Of a stretch of 64,000 bases of DNA, positions 44,750 through 54,637 are shown piece after piece. The stretch lies in NCBI GenBank assembly GCA_947090765.1, contig OX352322.1, positions 4,571,501 to 4,635,500 of the forward strand, in the 5' to 3' direction. The first letter of the stretch is position 1. Every line of letters begins with the position of its first letter. The notes beneath the pieces were generated by a model that had not been told where the DNA came from, searched no databases, and was given only the letters and a program-made list of their open reading frames with translations. The stretch comes from Pseudomonas sp. MM223 (lineage in GTDB: Bacteria > Pseudomonadota > Gammaproteobacteria > Pseudomonadales > Pseudomonadaceae). A program made the position numbers and the translations under genes.

Positions 44750-46573
44750 CTACTCGCTATGCAGGCTGGCATAAATCGACTCGGCAAGCTTTTTACTGAT
44801 GCCGGGTGCTTTGGCGATTTCATCGATACTGGCGCGGTTGAGCTCCTGCAGGCCGCCGAAGTGTTTCAGCAGGTCGCGCCGGCGCTTGGGCCCTACCCCG
44901 GCTACATCCTCCAGGCTGGACACCCGACGGGCCTTGCCGCGGCGGGCGCGGTGGCCGGTAATGGCGAACCGGTGGGCTTCGTCGCGGATCTGCTGAATCA
45001 GGTGCAGGGCCGGTGAATCGCCTTTCAAGGTGAACTCGTGGTGCACATCGTTCAGGTACAGGGTTTCGAAACCGGCCTTGCGGGTGACGCCCTTGGCTAC
45101 ACCAAGCAGGGTCAGGTCGGTAAAGCCCAGCTCCTGCATCACATCGCGGGCCATGTTCAATTGCCCCTTGCCGCCGTCCACCAGCAACACGTCGGGCAGC
45201 TTGCCCTCGCCGTCCTTGATACGCCCGTAGCGGCGGGTCAGGGCCTGGTGCATGGCAGCGTAGTCATCGCCGGCGGTGACGCCTTCGATGTTGAAGCGGC
45301 GGTAGTCGGACTTCAGCGCGCCTTCGGGGCCGAAAACCACACAACTGGCCACGGTGGCTTCGCCACTGGAATGGCTGATGTCGTAGCATTCCAGCCGCTG
45401 AGGCACCTCGTCCAGGCCCAGCACTTCGGCCAAGGCTTCGAAGCGTGCAGCCATGTGCTGGCGGTTGGCCAGGCGGGCATTCAGCGCCTGCTCGGCATTG
45501 GTCACCGCCAGTTGCTGCCAGCGGGCGCGGGTGCCACGTACCCGGTGGCTGATGGTCAGCTCGCGGCCACGCAGCGTATGCAGTGCTTCGGTGATGGCGT
45601 CGAAGTCTTCGTGCACCACGTTGACGATCAACTCGCCGGGCAGTTCGCGCTCTGCATTACCCAGGTAGTACTGGGAAAGGAATGCAGCCATGACCTCGGC
45701 CACCTCTTCCTCGATGCCCACCTGCGGGAAGAAGTTCTTGCTGCCCAGTACCCGGCCACCGCGCACGCTGATCAAGTGCACGCAGGCACCACCGGGGTTG
45801 ACGAAGGCGGCGATGACATCGACATCGCCGCTGCCGCCCTCGATGTACTGCTGGTCCTGCACGCGGCGCAACAGGGCGATCTGGTCGCGCAATTCGGCGG
45901 CCTTTTCGAAGTTGAGGGCCATGGCGGCCTTCTCCATCTCGGCATTCAGCTCGTTGCCCAATTGCTGGCTACGGCCTTCAAGGAACATCACCGAGTGGCG
46001 CACGTCATCGGCATATTCCTCGGCGGTGACCAGGCCGGTGCAGGGCCCTTTGCAGCGTTTGATCTGGTATTGCAGGCACGGCCGGGTGCGGTTGGCGTAG
46101 TAGCTGTCTTCGCACTGGCGCACCGAAAAGGCTTTTTGCAGCAAGCTGAGGCTTTCGCGGATGGCCCCGGCGCTGGGGTATGGGCCAAAGTAGCGGCCCT
46201 TGGCCTTCTTCGCCCCACGGTGAATGCCCAACCGCGGAAATTCGCCGTCGGACAGGAACACGTAGGGGTAGGATTTATCGTCGCGCAGCAGGATGTTGTA
46301 CGGCGGCCGCCATTCCTTGATCAGGTTCTGCTCCAGCAGCAACGCCTCGGTTTCGTTGGCGGTGATGGTGGTTTCAACCTGGGCGATACGGGCCACCAGC
46401 GCAGCGGTCTTGGGCGCCAGGCCGGTCTTGCGGAAATAGCTGGCCAGGCGTTTTTTAAGGTTCTTGGCCTTGCCCACGTAAAGCAGCCGGGCTTCGGCAT
46501 CGAACATCCGGTAAACGCCCGGGCGACCACTGCAGGTCGCCAGGAATGCGCTGGCATCAAACACTTGGGACAT
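44750..46573 (-). CDS. uvrC: Excinuclease ABC subunit C
   Basis: 607 residues. UvrC makes both incisions in nucleotide excision repair. An N-terminal GIY-YIG nuclease domain ([20 protein letters not shown]) is followed by the UVR motif ([20 protein letters not shown]). Then comes the RNase-H-like nuclease with [20 protein letters not shown] and the [12 protein letters not shown] motif. A C-terminal helix-hairpin-helix pair ends the protein. Six bases separate it from gacA; co-transcription with gacA is conserved in gamma-proteobacteria. Confidence 0.97.
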   Translation of the reverse strand: MSQVFDASAFLATCSGRPGVYRMFDAEARLLYVGKAKNLKKRLASYFRKTGLAPKTAALVARIAQVETTITANETEALLLEQNLIKEWRPPYNILLRDDKSYPYVFLSDGEFPRLGIHRGAKKAKGRYFGPYPSAGAIRESLSLLQKAFSVRQCEDSYYANRTRPCLQYQIKRCKGPCTGLVTAEEYADDVRHSVMFLEGRSQQLGNELNAEMEKAAMALNFEKAAELRDQIALLRRVQDQQYIEGGSGDVDVIAAFVNPGGACVHLISVRGGRVLGSKNFFPQVGIEEEVAEVMAAFLSQYYLGNAERELPGELIVNVVHEDFDAITEALHTLRGRELTISHRVRGTRARWQQLAVTNAEQALNARLANRQHMAARFEALAEVLGLDEVPQRLECYDISHSSGEATVASCVVFGPEGALKSDYRRFNIEGVTAGDDYAAMHQALTRRYGRIKDGEGKLPDVLLVDGGKGQLNMARDVMQELGFTDLTLLGVAKGVTRKAGFETLYLNDVHHEFTLKGDSPALHLIQQIRDEAHRFAITGHRARRGKARRVSSLEDVAGVGPKRRRDLLKHFGGLQELNRASIDEIAKAPGISKKLAESIYASLHSE

Positions 46574-46579
46574 GAGGTT

Positions 46580-47218
46580 TTACAGGCTTGCGTCGACCAT
46601 ACCGTGGCGAACGGCCAGCAACGTCAGTTCGACGTCGCTGGTGACCGAGAGTTTTTCAAAGATCCGATAACGGTAAGTATTGACGGTCTTGGGCGAGAGG
46701 CACAACTTGTCAGAGATGATCTGCACTTTCTGGCAGCCGACGATCATCAGGGCAATCTGGATTTCCCGCTCCGACAGCGTGTCGAACGGTGAGCCCTGCG
46801 GCTGAAACGGCTTCAGTGCCAGCTGCTGGGCAATTTGCGGGCTGATGTAGCGCTGGCCGGCAAAAGCCAGGCGAATGGCCTGGACCATTTCGTCAAGGCC
46901 TGCACCCTTGGTCAGGTAGCCGGCGGCACCGGCTTGCAACAGGCGGGTGGGGAACGGGTCTTCCTCGCACACAGTCACGGCCACGACCTTGATGTCCGGG
47001 TGGCTGCGCAGCAGTTTGCGGGTGGCTTCAAGGCCGCCGATGCCGGGCATTTTCACATCCATCAGCACCACGTCCGGTTTCAGCTCACGTGCCAGCTTGA
47101 GCGCGGACTCACCCGAATCACCCTCACCCACCACCTGCAGGCCATCGATGTCGGCCAGCATGCGGGTAATACCGGTTCGTACCAGATCGTGATCGTCGAC
47201 CACTAAGACCCTAATCAA
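46580..47218 (-). CDS. gacA: Response regulator GacA (UvrY)
   Basis: 212 residues starting at a TTG (47218) that reads IRVLVVDDHDLVRTGITRML, the known GacA beginning; TTG initiation is typical for this gene in Pseudomonas. The receiver domain has the phospho-acceptor aspartate in DVVLMDVKMPG (about residue 54). The C-terminal LuxR-type helix-turn-helix is LSEREIQIALMIVG ... LSPKTVNTYRYRIFEKL. Phosphorylated by GacS, it activates the rsm small RNAs. These control secondary metabolism, biofilm and, in many pseudomonads, T3SS genes. Confidence 0.96.
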   Translation of the reverse strand: MIRVLVVDDHDLVRTGITRMLADIDGLQVVGEGDSGESALKLARELKPDVVLMDVKMPGIGGLEATRKLLRSHPDIKVVAVTVCEEDPFPTRLLQAGAAGYLTKGAGLDEMVQAIRLAFAGQRYISPQIAQQLALKPFQPQGSPFDTLSEREIQIALMIVGCQKVQIISDKLCLSPKTVNTYRYRIFEKLSVTSDVELTLLAVRHGMVDASL

Positions 47219-47281
47219 GCACACACCTCGTCAGCAGGGCGATTGGATCCCGCCACCTTAACAAAATTTTTCCAAACGGGT

Positions 47282-47671
47282 CTAACGCATTGCTTCTGTA
47301 AGAAACGCCTGACGCTCAACTGTGACAGGCCTTACTGTTTGCCTGGGCTTTTTATCACTGCTCAAGCGGCCCAGCAGGTGCCAGATGGCCGCCTGATCTT
47401 CAATCAGCAATTGCCGAAAGGCGCCCAGCAGCCCCGACTCATCCGTACTCAGGCCTTCCAGCGGTGCTGGCGTGCGGATGCCGCTAAGCACGTACAGTGC
47501 GTCCACCCCCCTGGCCGCCAGGGCTGCCAGGTAATCGACCCGTGGCGTACGCTCACCGCTTTCGTACTTGCCCTGGGCATTGGGCTCGACCCCACCAATA
47601 TCGCCAAACACGCGCTGGGTCATGCCCAGGCGCTCACGTTCTTCCCGCAGCCGCGGACCAATCCCGTTCAT
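47282..47671 (-). CDS. XRE-family helix-turn-helix regulator
   Basis: 129 residues from the ATG at 47671, preceded by AAGGAG. The N-terminal HTH (RLREERERLGMTQRVFGDIG and the following EPNAQGKYESGERTPRVDYL) is of the XRE type. The C-terminal 60 residues are a polar helical region. No peptidase or ligand domain is seen. Such regulators often control a neighbouring gene or prophage functions, but no obvious partner is adjacent. Confidence 0.82.
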   Translation of the reverse strand: MNGIGPRLREERERLGMTQRVFGDIGGVEPNAQGKYESGERTPRVDYLAALAARGVDALYVLSGIRTPAPLEGLSTDESGLLGAFRQLLIEDQAAIWHLLGRLSSDKKPRQTVRPVTVERQAFLTEAMR

Positions 47672-47790
47672 AGTGGGCTTCTCCTTATCCCTGATTACGC
47701 TCATCCTCTGCCACCCTGCCTGCGGGCGACCGTGACGCCTGGGTTTACTATGCCCCTGCGTTCCGGTCGCGACAAGCCATCATTGCGCTA

Positions 47791-48237
47791 CTAGCCAATC
47801 CCACGTTGCATGCGCACAAAGCACGCGTCTTCACCCATTTCGACAAAGCCGTGGCGCTGGTACAACAGCCGCGCCGGGTTGCTGCGAAACACCATCAGCC
47901 GCAGCAGCGGCAGGCGCCGCTGCCCGGCCCACAGCGCCAGCTCCTCCAACACCCAGCTGCCGACACCGCGCCCGCGATGCTCGGGCAACAGGTGCAACTC
48001 GCGGATAAACAGCGCCTGGCGGTCCTGGCTGAGGCTGCAGAAGCCCAACAGGCTGTCGCCTTCGCTGATCAGCCACTGCTCGCGCCAACCCCAGGCCTGG
48101 TCGAACGCGTCCTCGATCCAGAGCAGGTCAAATTCACGGTAGTACGGCAGCATGGCACGCCGCGTGAGGTCGCGGGCAAATGAGCGGTGGCTGTCGTTGG
48201 CGGGAATCAGTTGCAGGTGCATTACCACATCACTCAT
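47791..48237 (-). CDS. GNAT-family N-acetyltransferase
   Basis: 148 residues from the ATG at 48237, chosen because it overlaps the stop of the DUF488 gene by 4 bases (ATGA). The acetyl-CoA-binding motif A is FIRELHLLPEHRGRGVGSWV (R-G-R-G-V-G). The C-terminal motif is NPARLLYQRHGFVEMGED. The acceptor substrate cannot be told. It is coupled to the DUF488 gene upstream. Confidence 0.88.
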   Translation of the reverse strand: MSDVVMHLQLIPANDSHRSFARDLTRRAMLPYYREFDLLWIEDAFDQAWGWREQWLISEGDSLLGFCSLSQDRQALFIRELHLLPEHRGRGVGSWVLEELALWAGQRRLPLLRLMVFRSNPARLLYQRHGFVEMGEDACFVRMQRGIG

Positions 48238-48620
48238 TGGGCATAGCATACGGGTGAACTGCCAGGCCCACGCCGGTCCAGTTCGCTTTCCAGCCATTCG
48301 GCCAGCACCCGGGCATTGTTGTGCTCGGTGTCCTTGCCTGCATAAAGCAGGGTCAGCGTGCCCTTCTCAGCCAGGCCCAGCAGCGGGTACCAGTACTCGG
48401 GGCGGGCAGCCAATTCTTGCTGGTAGCGCTGGGTAAAACCGGCAAAGTCGATTTCCCCTTGGTGAAACGCCTTGCGCAAATCATCTGAGGGTGCCACTTC
48501 GCGCAACCACTGGCCGTGCAGGTCTTCCTTGCGCTTGTTGCGCGGCCATAGGCGGTCGACCAGCACCCGCTGGCCATCGTCGCCCGTGACCGCATCGTAG
48601 ACACGTTTGCAGCGGATCAT
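48234..48620 (-). CDS. DUF488-family protein
   Basis: 128 residues from the ATG at 48620; a start at 48635 is possible. The motif RVLVDRLWPRNKRKEDLHGQ and LTLLYAGKDTEHNNARVLAE are diagnostic of the DUF488 (YeaO-like) family, whose function is not established. It is translationally coupled to the acetyltransferase gene that follows. Confidence 0.88.
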   Translation of the reverse strand: MIRCKRVYDAVTGDDGQRVLVDRLWPRNKRKEDLHGQWLREVAPSDDLRKAFHQGEIDFAGFTQRYQQELAARPEYWYPLLGLAEKGTLTLLYAGKDTEHNNARVLAEWLESELDRRGPGSSPVCYAQ

Positions 48621-48747
48621 GGGTTTCTCCTGCATTTACCGTCCGTCTTGAGCCTAGATAATTCATTGATCGAGGTCACGGTCGGGTTACGAATTGTTTC
48701 TATGCTGAAGGCCTTCGGCAACTTGCCCAATGCCAACCGGAGCCATC

Positions 48748-50364
48748 ATGGCAACCCCGTTACTGGCCAGCCAGCAGCACCTGGCCCAACGCGACCCCCG
48801 CCCGCAGCTTGCCCACAAGCCTGGGCGCGCCACCCTCGTGTTGTTCTTCGGCCTGCTGCTGGCCGGCATTGCCTACACCGCCTGGAGCCTGAAACAGGAC
48901 GTCAGCGCCAGCGGCACGGTAATCACCACGGTCACGCCGTTTCTGCTGCTGGGCCTGGCACTGTTGATTGCCCTGGGCTTCGAATTCGTCAATGGCTTCC
49001 ACGACACCGCTAACGCGGTAGCCACGGTGATCTACACCAACGCACTGCCGGCACCGGTCGCGGTTGTGTGGTCCGGGCTGTGCAATTTCCTGGGGGTGCT
49101 GCTCTCCAGTGGCGCGGTAGCATTCGGCATCATCGCCCTGCTGCCAGTGGAGTTGATTCTACAGGTAGGCTCCTCGGCGGGCTTCGCGATGGTTTTTGCC
49201 CTGCTGCTGGCGGCGATCATCTGGAACCTGGGCACCTGGTGGCTGGGGCTGCCGGCGTCCTCCTCGCACACGCTGATCGGTTCGATCATCGGTGTGGGTG
49301 TGGCCAATGCGCTGATGCATGGGCGTGACGGCACCAGCGGCGTGGACTGGGCCCAGGCCAGCAAGGTGGGTTACGCCCTGCTGTTCTCCCCGCTGATCGG
49401 TTTTGCCTGCGCCGCCTTGTTGTTGCTCGCCCTGCGTGCACTGGTCAAGCGCCAAGCGCTGTACCAGGCGCCGCAAGGCCAGACACCCCCGCCATGGTGG
49501 ATTCGTGGCGTACTGATCCTGACCTGCACCGGGGTGTCTTTCGCCCACGGTTCCAACGACGGCCAGAAAGGCATGGGCCTGATCATGCTGATTCTGGTCG
49601 GCACCCTGCCCATGGCGTATGCGCTGAACAAGACCATGCCCAATGAGCAGGCGCTGCAGTTTTCTGCTGTCGCCGAGGTGACCCGTCAGGCGTTGGTGCG
49701 CAGTAACCCGCATGCGGCCCCGGCTGACCCACGCCAAACGCTGACCGCGTTCATTGGCGAACCCAAGGCCAGCCCGCAACTGGTACCGGCGCTGGCGGCG
49801 CTGACCGGGATGATTGGTGAAGAGGTGAAAGGCTACGGCTCACTCAAACGCATCCCCGCCGAAGCCATGGCCAACGTGCGCAATGACATGTACCTGACCA
49901 GCGAAGCCATTCGCCTGATCGAGAAAAACCGCCTGGTGGCATTCGATGCCGATACCCGCAGCCATGTGCAGCTGTTCAAGACCCAACTGGACGACGCCAC
50001 TCGCTATATTCCGCTGTGGGTGAAGGTGGCCGTGGCCATCGCGCTGGGGCTGGGGACCATGGTTGGCTGGCGGCGCATCGTGGTAACCGTAGGCGAGAAG
50101 ATTGGCAAGACCCACCTGAGCTATGCCCAAGGCGCCTCGGCGGAGGTGGTTGCCATGTGCACCATTGGCGCAGCAGACATGTTCGGCTTGCCGGTCTCCA
50201 CCACCCACGTGCTGAGTTCGGGGGTGGCGGGGACTATGGTGGCCAATGGGTCGGGGATTCAGAAGCGCACGTTGTTCAACTTGCTGATGGCCTGGGTGCT
50301 GACCTTGCCGGCGGCGATGCTGTTGGCTGGCAGCCTGTACTGGCTGCTGAACCACATCCTCTAG
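48748..50364 (+). CDS. pitA: Low-affinity inorganic phosphate transporter (PiT family)
   Basis: 538 residues from the ATG at 48748. Two PiT signature repeats are present: GFEFVNGFHDTANAVATVIY near residue 85 and GASAEVVAMCTIGAADMFGL with PVSTTHVLSSGVAGT near the C-terminus. About ten membrane helices flank a cytoplasmic loop (about 305-420). It takes up metal-phosphate complexes with protons. Monocistronic here, ending at a REP element. Confidence 0.92.
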   Translation: MATPLLASQQHLAQRDPRPQLAHKPGRATLVLFFGLLLAGIAYTAWSLKQDVSASGTVITTVTPFLLLGLALLIALGFEFVNGFHDTANAVATVIYTNALPAPVAVVWSGLCNFLGVLLSSGAVAFGIIALLPVELILQVGSSAGFAMVFALLLAAIIWNLGTWWLGLPASSSHTLIGSIIGVGVANALMHGRDGTSGVDWAQASKVGYALLFSPLIGFACAALLLLALRALVKRQALYQAPQGQTPPPWWIRGVLILTCTGVSFAHGSNDGQKGMGLIMLILVGTLPMAYALNKTMPNEQALQFSAVAEVTRQALVRSNPHAAPADPRQTLTAFIGEPKASPQLVPALAALTGMIGEEVKGYGSLKRIPAEAMANVRNDMYLTSEAIRLIEKNRLVAFDADTRSHVQLFKTQLDDATRYIPLWVKVAVAIALGLGTMVGWRRIVVTVGEKIGKTHLSYAQGASAEVVAMCTIGAADMFGLPVSTTHVLSSGVAGTMVANGSGIQKRTLFNLLMAWVLTLPAAMLLAGSLYWLLNHIL

Positions 50365-50383
50365 CAGCCTGTAACACGGCCCC

Positions 50384-50476
50384 TGTAGGAGCAGCCTTGT
50401 GCTGCGAAGGGGCCATTGCAGCCAAAGATAATCTTTGGCCTTACCGGCCTCTTCGCAGCACAAGGCTGCTCCTACA
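50384..50476. repeat. REP inverted pair (TGTAGGAGCAGCC type)
   Basis: Arms TGTAGGAGCAGCCTTGTGCT and reverse complement, with about 30 bases between. It is nearly the same as 40940-41032, showing a mobile or copied repeat family. It lies between the convergent pit and glutathione transferase genes. Confidence 0.85.
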
Positions 50477-50531
50477 AAGGCAACCTTATTTTGTGGCGCA
50501 CAGTGGCTCCCAAAGGCTCAGCGCTGTCTGA

Positions 50532-51227
50532 TCAGCCCGGGATTTTAAGACCGCGCTGCACCGCCGACCGTTCGAGGAACGTGCCCAGCACCCGCTGCAC
50601 TTCCTTGAACTGGTCAAAATCCACCAATTCCCGTGCGTTGTAACGCTCCACCAGGTTACGCACCCAAGGGAAGATGGCGATGTCAGCGATGCTGTACGCG
50701 TCCACCATCCACTCCCGGCCTTTCAAATGCCGGTCCAGCACGCCCAGCAGCCGCTTGGACTCGTTGACATAGCGGTCACGCGGACGCTTGTCTTCATATT
50801 CCTTGCCCGCAAAGAAATGAAAGAACCCAACCTGGCCGAACATCGGCCCGATACCGCCCATCTGGAACATCAGCCACTGCAGGGTCTGGTAACGCTGGGC
50901 AGGGTCCCGGCTAAGCAGTTGCCCGCTTTTCTCCGCCAGGTACTGCAAGATCGCCCCGGACTCAAACAGCGGCAACGGCTGGCCGCCCGGGCCGTTGGGG
51001 TCCAGGATGGCCGGGATCTTGTTGTTGGCACTGAGCGAGATGAACTCGGGGCTCAGCTGGTCATCGTTGTCGAAGCTGACCTTGTGCGCCTCGTAGGCCA
51101 GGCCGATTTCTTCGAGCATGATCGATACCTTGACGCCGTTGGGCGTCGGCAGCGAGTAAAGCTGCAGGCGTTCGGGGTGTTTGGCGGGCCACTTGCGGGT
51201 GATAGGGAAAGCACTGAGATCGGTCAT
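50532..51227 (-). CDS. Glutathione S-transferase (YfcG/YghU-like)
   Basis: 231 residues from the ATG at 51227. The N-terminal thioredoxin-like domain has TPNGVKVSIMLEEIGLAYEA, where TPN replaces the usual catalytic Ser/Tyr as in YfcG-like disulfide-bond reductases. NNKIPAILDPNG and the FESGAILQYLAEKSG motif bind glutathione. The C-terminal helical domain (YSIADIAIFPWV) is complete. It probably acts in thiol homeostasis. Confidence 0.9.
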   Translation of the reverse strand: MTDLSAFPITRKWPAKHPERLQLYSLPTPNGVKVSIMLEEIGLAYEAHKVSFDNDDQLSPEFISLSANNKIPAILDPNGPGGQPLPLFESGAILQYLAEKSGQLLSRDPAQRYQTLQWLMFQMGGIGPMFGQVGFFHFFAGKEYEDKRPRDRYVNESKRLLGVLDRHLKGREWMVDAYSIADIAIFPWVRNLVERYNARELVDFDQFKEVQRVLGTFLERSAVQRGLKIPG

Positions 51228-51311
51228 GATCAACCTTGCCTGGGGAATGAGCCTGTCACTCTAGAGACATCCCCGGCCGCTGACCATCACCGACCACTCA
51301 TCAGCGCTGGC

Positions 51312-51809
51312 TCAAGCCTGGCCATGGGCCTTGAGCTTGAGCTTTTCGGTATCGACACGGACGAACACCGAGTCGGCGGTCACGGTCAGCACATCCTCGG
51401 CCCAGACTTCGCAAATCACCCGGCTTTTGCGCCCCACGTCCCCTTCCACCCGGGCCTTGAGCAACAGCTCGACGCCCATCGGCGTCGGTTTCAGGTAGGT
51501 CAGGTTAAGCGTACCGGTAACGCAGTCGATACGCGGCAGGCTACCCGGCTCGCGCCCTTCGTTGCGGTAGTGGTAAGCCATGGCTGTCCAGTTGGAGTGG
51601 CAATCGACCAGCATCGCCAGCAGGCCACCGTAGACCAGGCCAGGCCAGCCGATGAAGGTACTGTCGGGTGAGTGACGGCATACCAAGTGGACGCCGTCGG
51701 CGTCCCAGTGGCTTTGCAGGTGCAGGCCGCTGGGGTGTGAACAACCGCAGCCATAGCAGGTGCCTTCCGGCGCTGCGAGGGCCTGAAGGGAAAGTGGGTG
51801 AGCAGTCAT
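51312..51809 (-). CDS. PaaI-type hotdog thioesterase
   Basis: 165 residues with the hotdog-fold pattern WPGLVYGGLLAMLVDCHSNW, in which G-x-x-x-G and D line the active site. A cysteine/glycine-rich N-terminal CYGCGCSHPSGLHL precedes it. Family members hydrolyse acyl-CoA thioesters. No operon partner is evident; a 57-base gap separates it from gabP upstream on the same strand. Confidence 0.8.
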   Translation of the reverse strand: MTAHPLSLQALAAPEGTCYGCGCSHPSGLHLQSHWDADGVHLVCRHSPDSTFIGWPGLVYGGLLAMLVDCHSNWTAMAYHYRNEGREPGSLPRIDCVTGTLNLTYLKPTPMGVELLLKARVEGDVGRKSRVICEVWAEDVLTVTADSVFVRVDTEKLKLKAHGQA

Positions 51810-51866
51810 ACGCTTCCTGTGCTTGTTGGAATGGGGGCGCGCTACGCCCCCATTAAAGCAGATACA

Positions 51867-53249
51867 TCAGGCCGTCTGGGCAACCACCTTGGCGCGCCGC
51901 TGGGTCAGCGAAACCAGCAGGATGAATGCTGTGACACCAGCGGTCATCAGGGTTTCGTAGCGGTAGGCATCGCTGAACAGCATGTAGCCCAGCACCATGA
52001 CGATGGTGCCGATCACCAGCCAGGTCAGCCATGGGAACAGCCACATCTTCAGCTCCAGCGGGCGCCCTTCACGGTCGGCGCGGGCGCGCATGCGCAGCTG
52101 CGACACGGCAATTACCAGATACACCAGCAAGGCAATGGCGCCAGTGGTAGACAGCAAGAAGCCGAAGACCTTGCCCGGGAACACATAGTTGACCAGGCAC
52201 CCGGCAAAACCGGCCAGCGTCGAGAAGATGACTGCCACGGTCGGTACGCCCGAGCCGGAAATACGCTTGGTCACGCTCAGTGCCTGGCCACGGGCGCCCA
52301 GTGAATAGAGCATGCGCGACGCGGTGTACAGGCCCGAGTTCATGCAACTGGTCACGGCAACCAGTACCACCAGGTCGACCAGCAGCTTGGCGCCCGGCAC
52401 GTTCAGCACTTCAAGCACGCGCTGGAACGAACCGACCGCTTTCAGTGCAGGGTCGTTCCAGGCCACCAGCGACACCACCAGGAAGATCGACGCCAGGTAG
52501 AAGATGGCAATGCGGTACACCACCAGGTTGGTGGCACGGCGGATCTTGTCTTTCGGGTTTGCAGTTTCGTCAGCGGCAATGGTGACGATTTCGGCGCCGA
52601 AGAACGAGAAGATGGTGATCAGCACGCCACCGAGCACAGTGCCAAACCCGTTGGGCATGAAGCCGCCGTTGTCCCACAGTCGGCTAACCCCGGACACCTC
52701 GGCCAGCGGCCAGAAGCCGAACACCGCCAGGGTACAAACGCCGATGAAGCCAATGATTGCTACCACCTTGACCAGTGCGAACCAGTACTCGAAAGCGCCA
52801 AAGTTCTTCACGCTGACCAGGTTGGTACCCGACAACACCAACATGATCAGGAAGGCGAACAGCCAGGAAGGCACGCCGGGGAAGTAGGCATGCAGGATGT
52901 CGGCACCGGCAATGGCTTCCACTGGGATGATCAGCACCCAGAACCACCAGTACAACCAGCCAATGGTAAAGCCCGCCCAAGGGCCGATGGCTTCGGAGGC
53001 GTAGGTGGAAAACGAGCCGCTGTTAGGGTTGGCGATGGCCATTTCGCCCAGCATGCGCATCACCAGCAATACCAGCAGGCCGGTCATGGCATAGGAAATG
53101 AGGATGGCCGGGCCGGCCGTGGCGATGGCGTTTGAGGACCCGATGAACAAGCCAGCACCGATGATGCCGGCAATGGAGATCATGGAAACCTGACGGGAAG
53201 TCAGGCCGTGCTGCAGGGAACGCTGTTTCTTGTTGTCTTGCGAAGCCAT
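51867..53249 (-). CDS. gabP: GABA permease (APC superfamily)
   Basis: 460 residues, twelve predicted helices. The N-terminal ISIAGIIGAGLFIGSSNAIA and SYAMTGLLVLLVMRMLGEMA are the amino-acid permease signatures. The C-terminus follows the AAT family. The position near a LysR gene and gabT supports 4-aminobutyrate as substrate. The gene is divergent from the LysR gene, with 255 bases between. Confidence 0.85.
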   Translation of the reverse strand: MASQDNKKQRSLQHGLTSRQVSMISIAGIIGAGLFIGSSNAIATAGPAILISYAMTGLLVLLVMRMLGEMAIANPNSGSFSTYASEAIGPWAGFTIGWLYWWFWVLIIPVEAIAGADILHAYFPGVPSWLFAFLIMLVLSGTNLVSVKNFGAFEYWFALVKVVAIIGFIGVCTLAVFGFWPLAEVSGVSRLWDNGGFMPNGFGTVLGGVLITIFSFFGAEIVTIAADETANPKDKIRRATNLVVYRIAIFYLASIFLVVSLVAWNDPALKAVGSFQRVLEVLNVPGAKLLVDLVVLVAVTSCMNSGLYTASRMLYSLGARGQALSVTKRISGSGVPTVAVIFSTLAGFAGCLVNYVFPGKVFGFLLSTTGAIALLVYLVIAVSQLRMRARADREGRPLELKMWLFPWLTWLVIGTIVMVLGYMLFSDAYRYETLMTAGVTAFILLVSLTQRRAKVVAQTA

Positions 53250-53504
53250 GAAGAACCCTCGAATGGGTCGGCCGCGACGAAGCGGCTGAAGGTCGGAGCA
53301 GAATTCTTATAAATTTCTGATTGTCGTTGTTGTTGTTTTGCAGATGCCGGAAGCGGGTACTGACCTCCTCTTCGCATGACCGGTTGTAATCGTTGATCCA
53401 GGTCAGTATTAATCTATAGGCCGGGGTCAACAAACGACCTTTTCGAACCACATGATTCCAATATGGAATGAACTTCTTCCTTTTTTGCTCGGTATTTGCC
53501 CGTC

Positions 53505-54401
53505 ATGTCCAAACGCCTGATGCCTTCGACCACCGCCCTTCAGTGCTTCGAAGCGGCCGCTCGCCACCTCAGCTTCACCCGCGCGGCACAGGAACTGCAC
53601 CTGACCCAGAGCGCCGTCAGCAAGCAGGTGGCGCAGCTCGAAGACATGCTCTCGCACTCGCTGTTCCAGCGCATTCGCCGGCGCCTGCACCTGACCCCGG
53701 CCGGTGCGCTGTACCTCACCGAAGTGAACAAGATCCTCACCCAGATCGACATTTCCAGCCGCTACATCCTCAGCTACGGCGACGAAACCGAAGTGCTGCG
53801 CATCGCCACCCAGCCCACTTTCGGCGCGCGCTGGCTGGTGCCCAAACTCAAGGGTTTCGGCGACCGCTACCCACGTATTCACCTGGACGTGCGCAACGAA
53901 CTGGAGCCATTCGACCTGGTGCAAGCCAAGGCCGACGTTGCCTTTTTCTTCGGCCAGGGCACCTGGCCTGGGGCAACCTGCATCGAGCTGTTCAGCGAAG
54001 AAGTGGTACCGGTGTGCAGCCCGCAGTTACTGGCCAACCACCCTTTCGACAGCGCCCAGGCGCTGACCGAGCACCGCCTGCTGCAGTGCGTGTCGCGGCC
54101 AGAGGCCTGGCATGAATGGTTCCTGGGGTTGGGGCTGCACAGCCAGAACAGCTACCACGGCCCGCGTTTCGACACGTTCTACCTGTGTATCCGCGCGGCC
54201 ATCGCTGGCTGCGGCATTGCCCTGATTCCGCGTTACCTGGTGGCCGAGGAACTGAGCGAGGGCAAGCTGGTGGTGGCCTGGGACCACCCGGTGGCAAGCA
54301 ATGGCCGGCACTTCATTGCCCATGCCGAGCATGCGGCCGAAGTGCCCAAGATCAGGGCCTTTGTGCAGTGGATTCGCGAGCGGGTGGCTGAGGGGGATTG
54401 A
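53505..54401 (+). CDS. LysR-family regulator, probable regulator of gab genes
   Basis: 298 residues from the ATG at 53505. The GcvA-like start (MPSTTALQCFEAAARHLSFT) and the helix-turn-helix FTRAAQELHLTQSAVSKQVA lead into a complete effector-binding domain. It is located between the divergent gabP and the downstream gabT, so control of GABA uptake and transamination is a reasonable inference. Confidence 0.87.
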   Translation: MSKRLMPSTTALQCFEAAARHLSFTRAAQELHLTQSAVSKQVAQLEDMLSHSLFQRIRRRLHLTPAGALYLTEVNKILTQIDISSRYILSYGDETEVLRIATQPTFGARWLVPKLKGFGDRYPRIHLDVRNELEPFDLVQAKADVAFFFGQGTWPGATCIELFSEEVVPVCSPQLLANHPFDSAQALTEHRLLQCVSRPEAWHEWFLGLGLHSQNSYHGPRFDTFYLCIRAAIAGCGIALIPRYLVAEELSEGKLVVAWDHPVASNGRHFIAHAEHAAEVPKIRAFVQWIRERVAEGD

Positions 54402-54416
54402 TTACACCTGCACTGA

Positions 54417-54506
54417 CCCCATCGCCGGCAAGCCAGCCCCCACAAGTACTCCACAGCCATCAAGACCTGTGCCGTACCTGTGGGGGCTGGCTGGCCGGCG
54501 ATAGGG
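54417..54506. repeat. REP inverted pair upstream of gabT
   Basis: Arms around ATCGCCGGCAAGCCAGCCCC and its imperfect reverse complement TGGGGGCTGGCTGGCCGGCG form a long hairpin between the LysR gene and gabT. It is of the third sequence type seen in this window. Confidence 0.8.
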
Positions 54507-54637
54507 CCGCAATGGCAGATGCCAAAACCAGCAAGTTCACGAATCCAAGGAATGACCGCAATCGAATAATTCGTTTGCGGAATAACCCCTCGGCACGCTT
54601 GGATAATAACAAAATCGAACAAAGGTCTCGCGTGCCC

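Noticed and set aside
45038-46792. 584-codon open frame on the plus strand opposite uvrC
   Set aside because: Antisense shadow; UvrC is complete on the minus strand with all domains.
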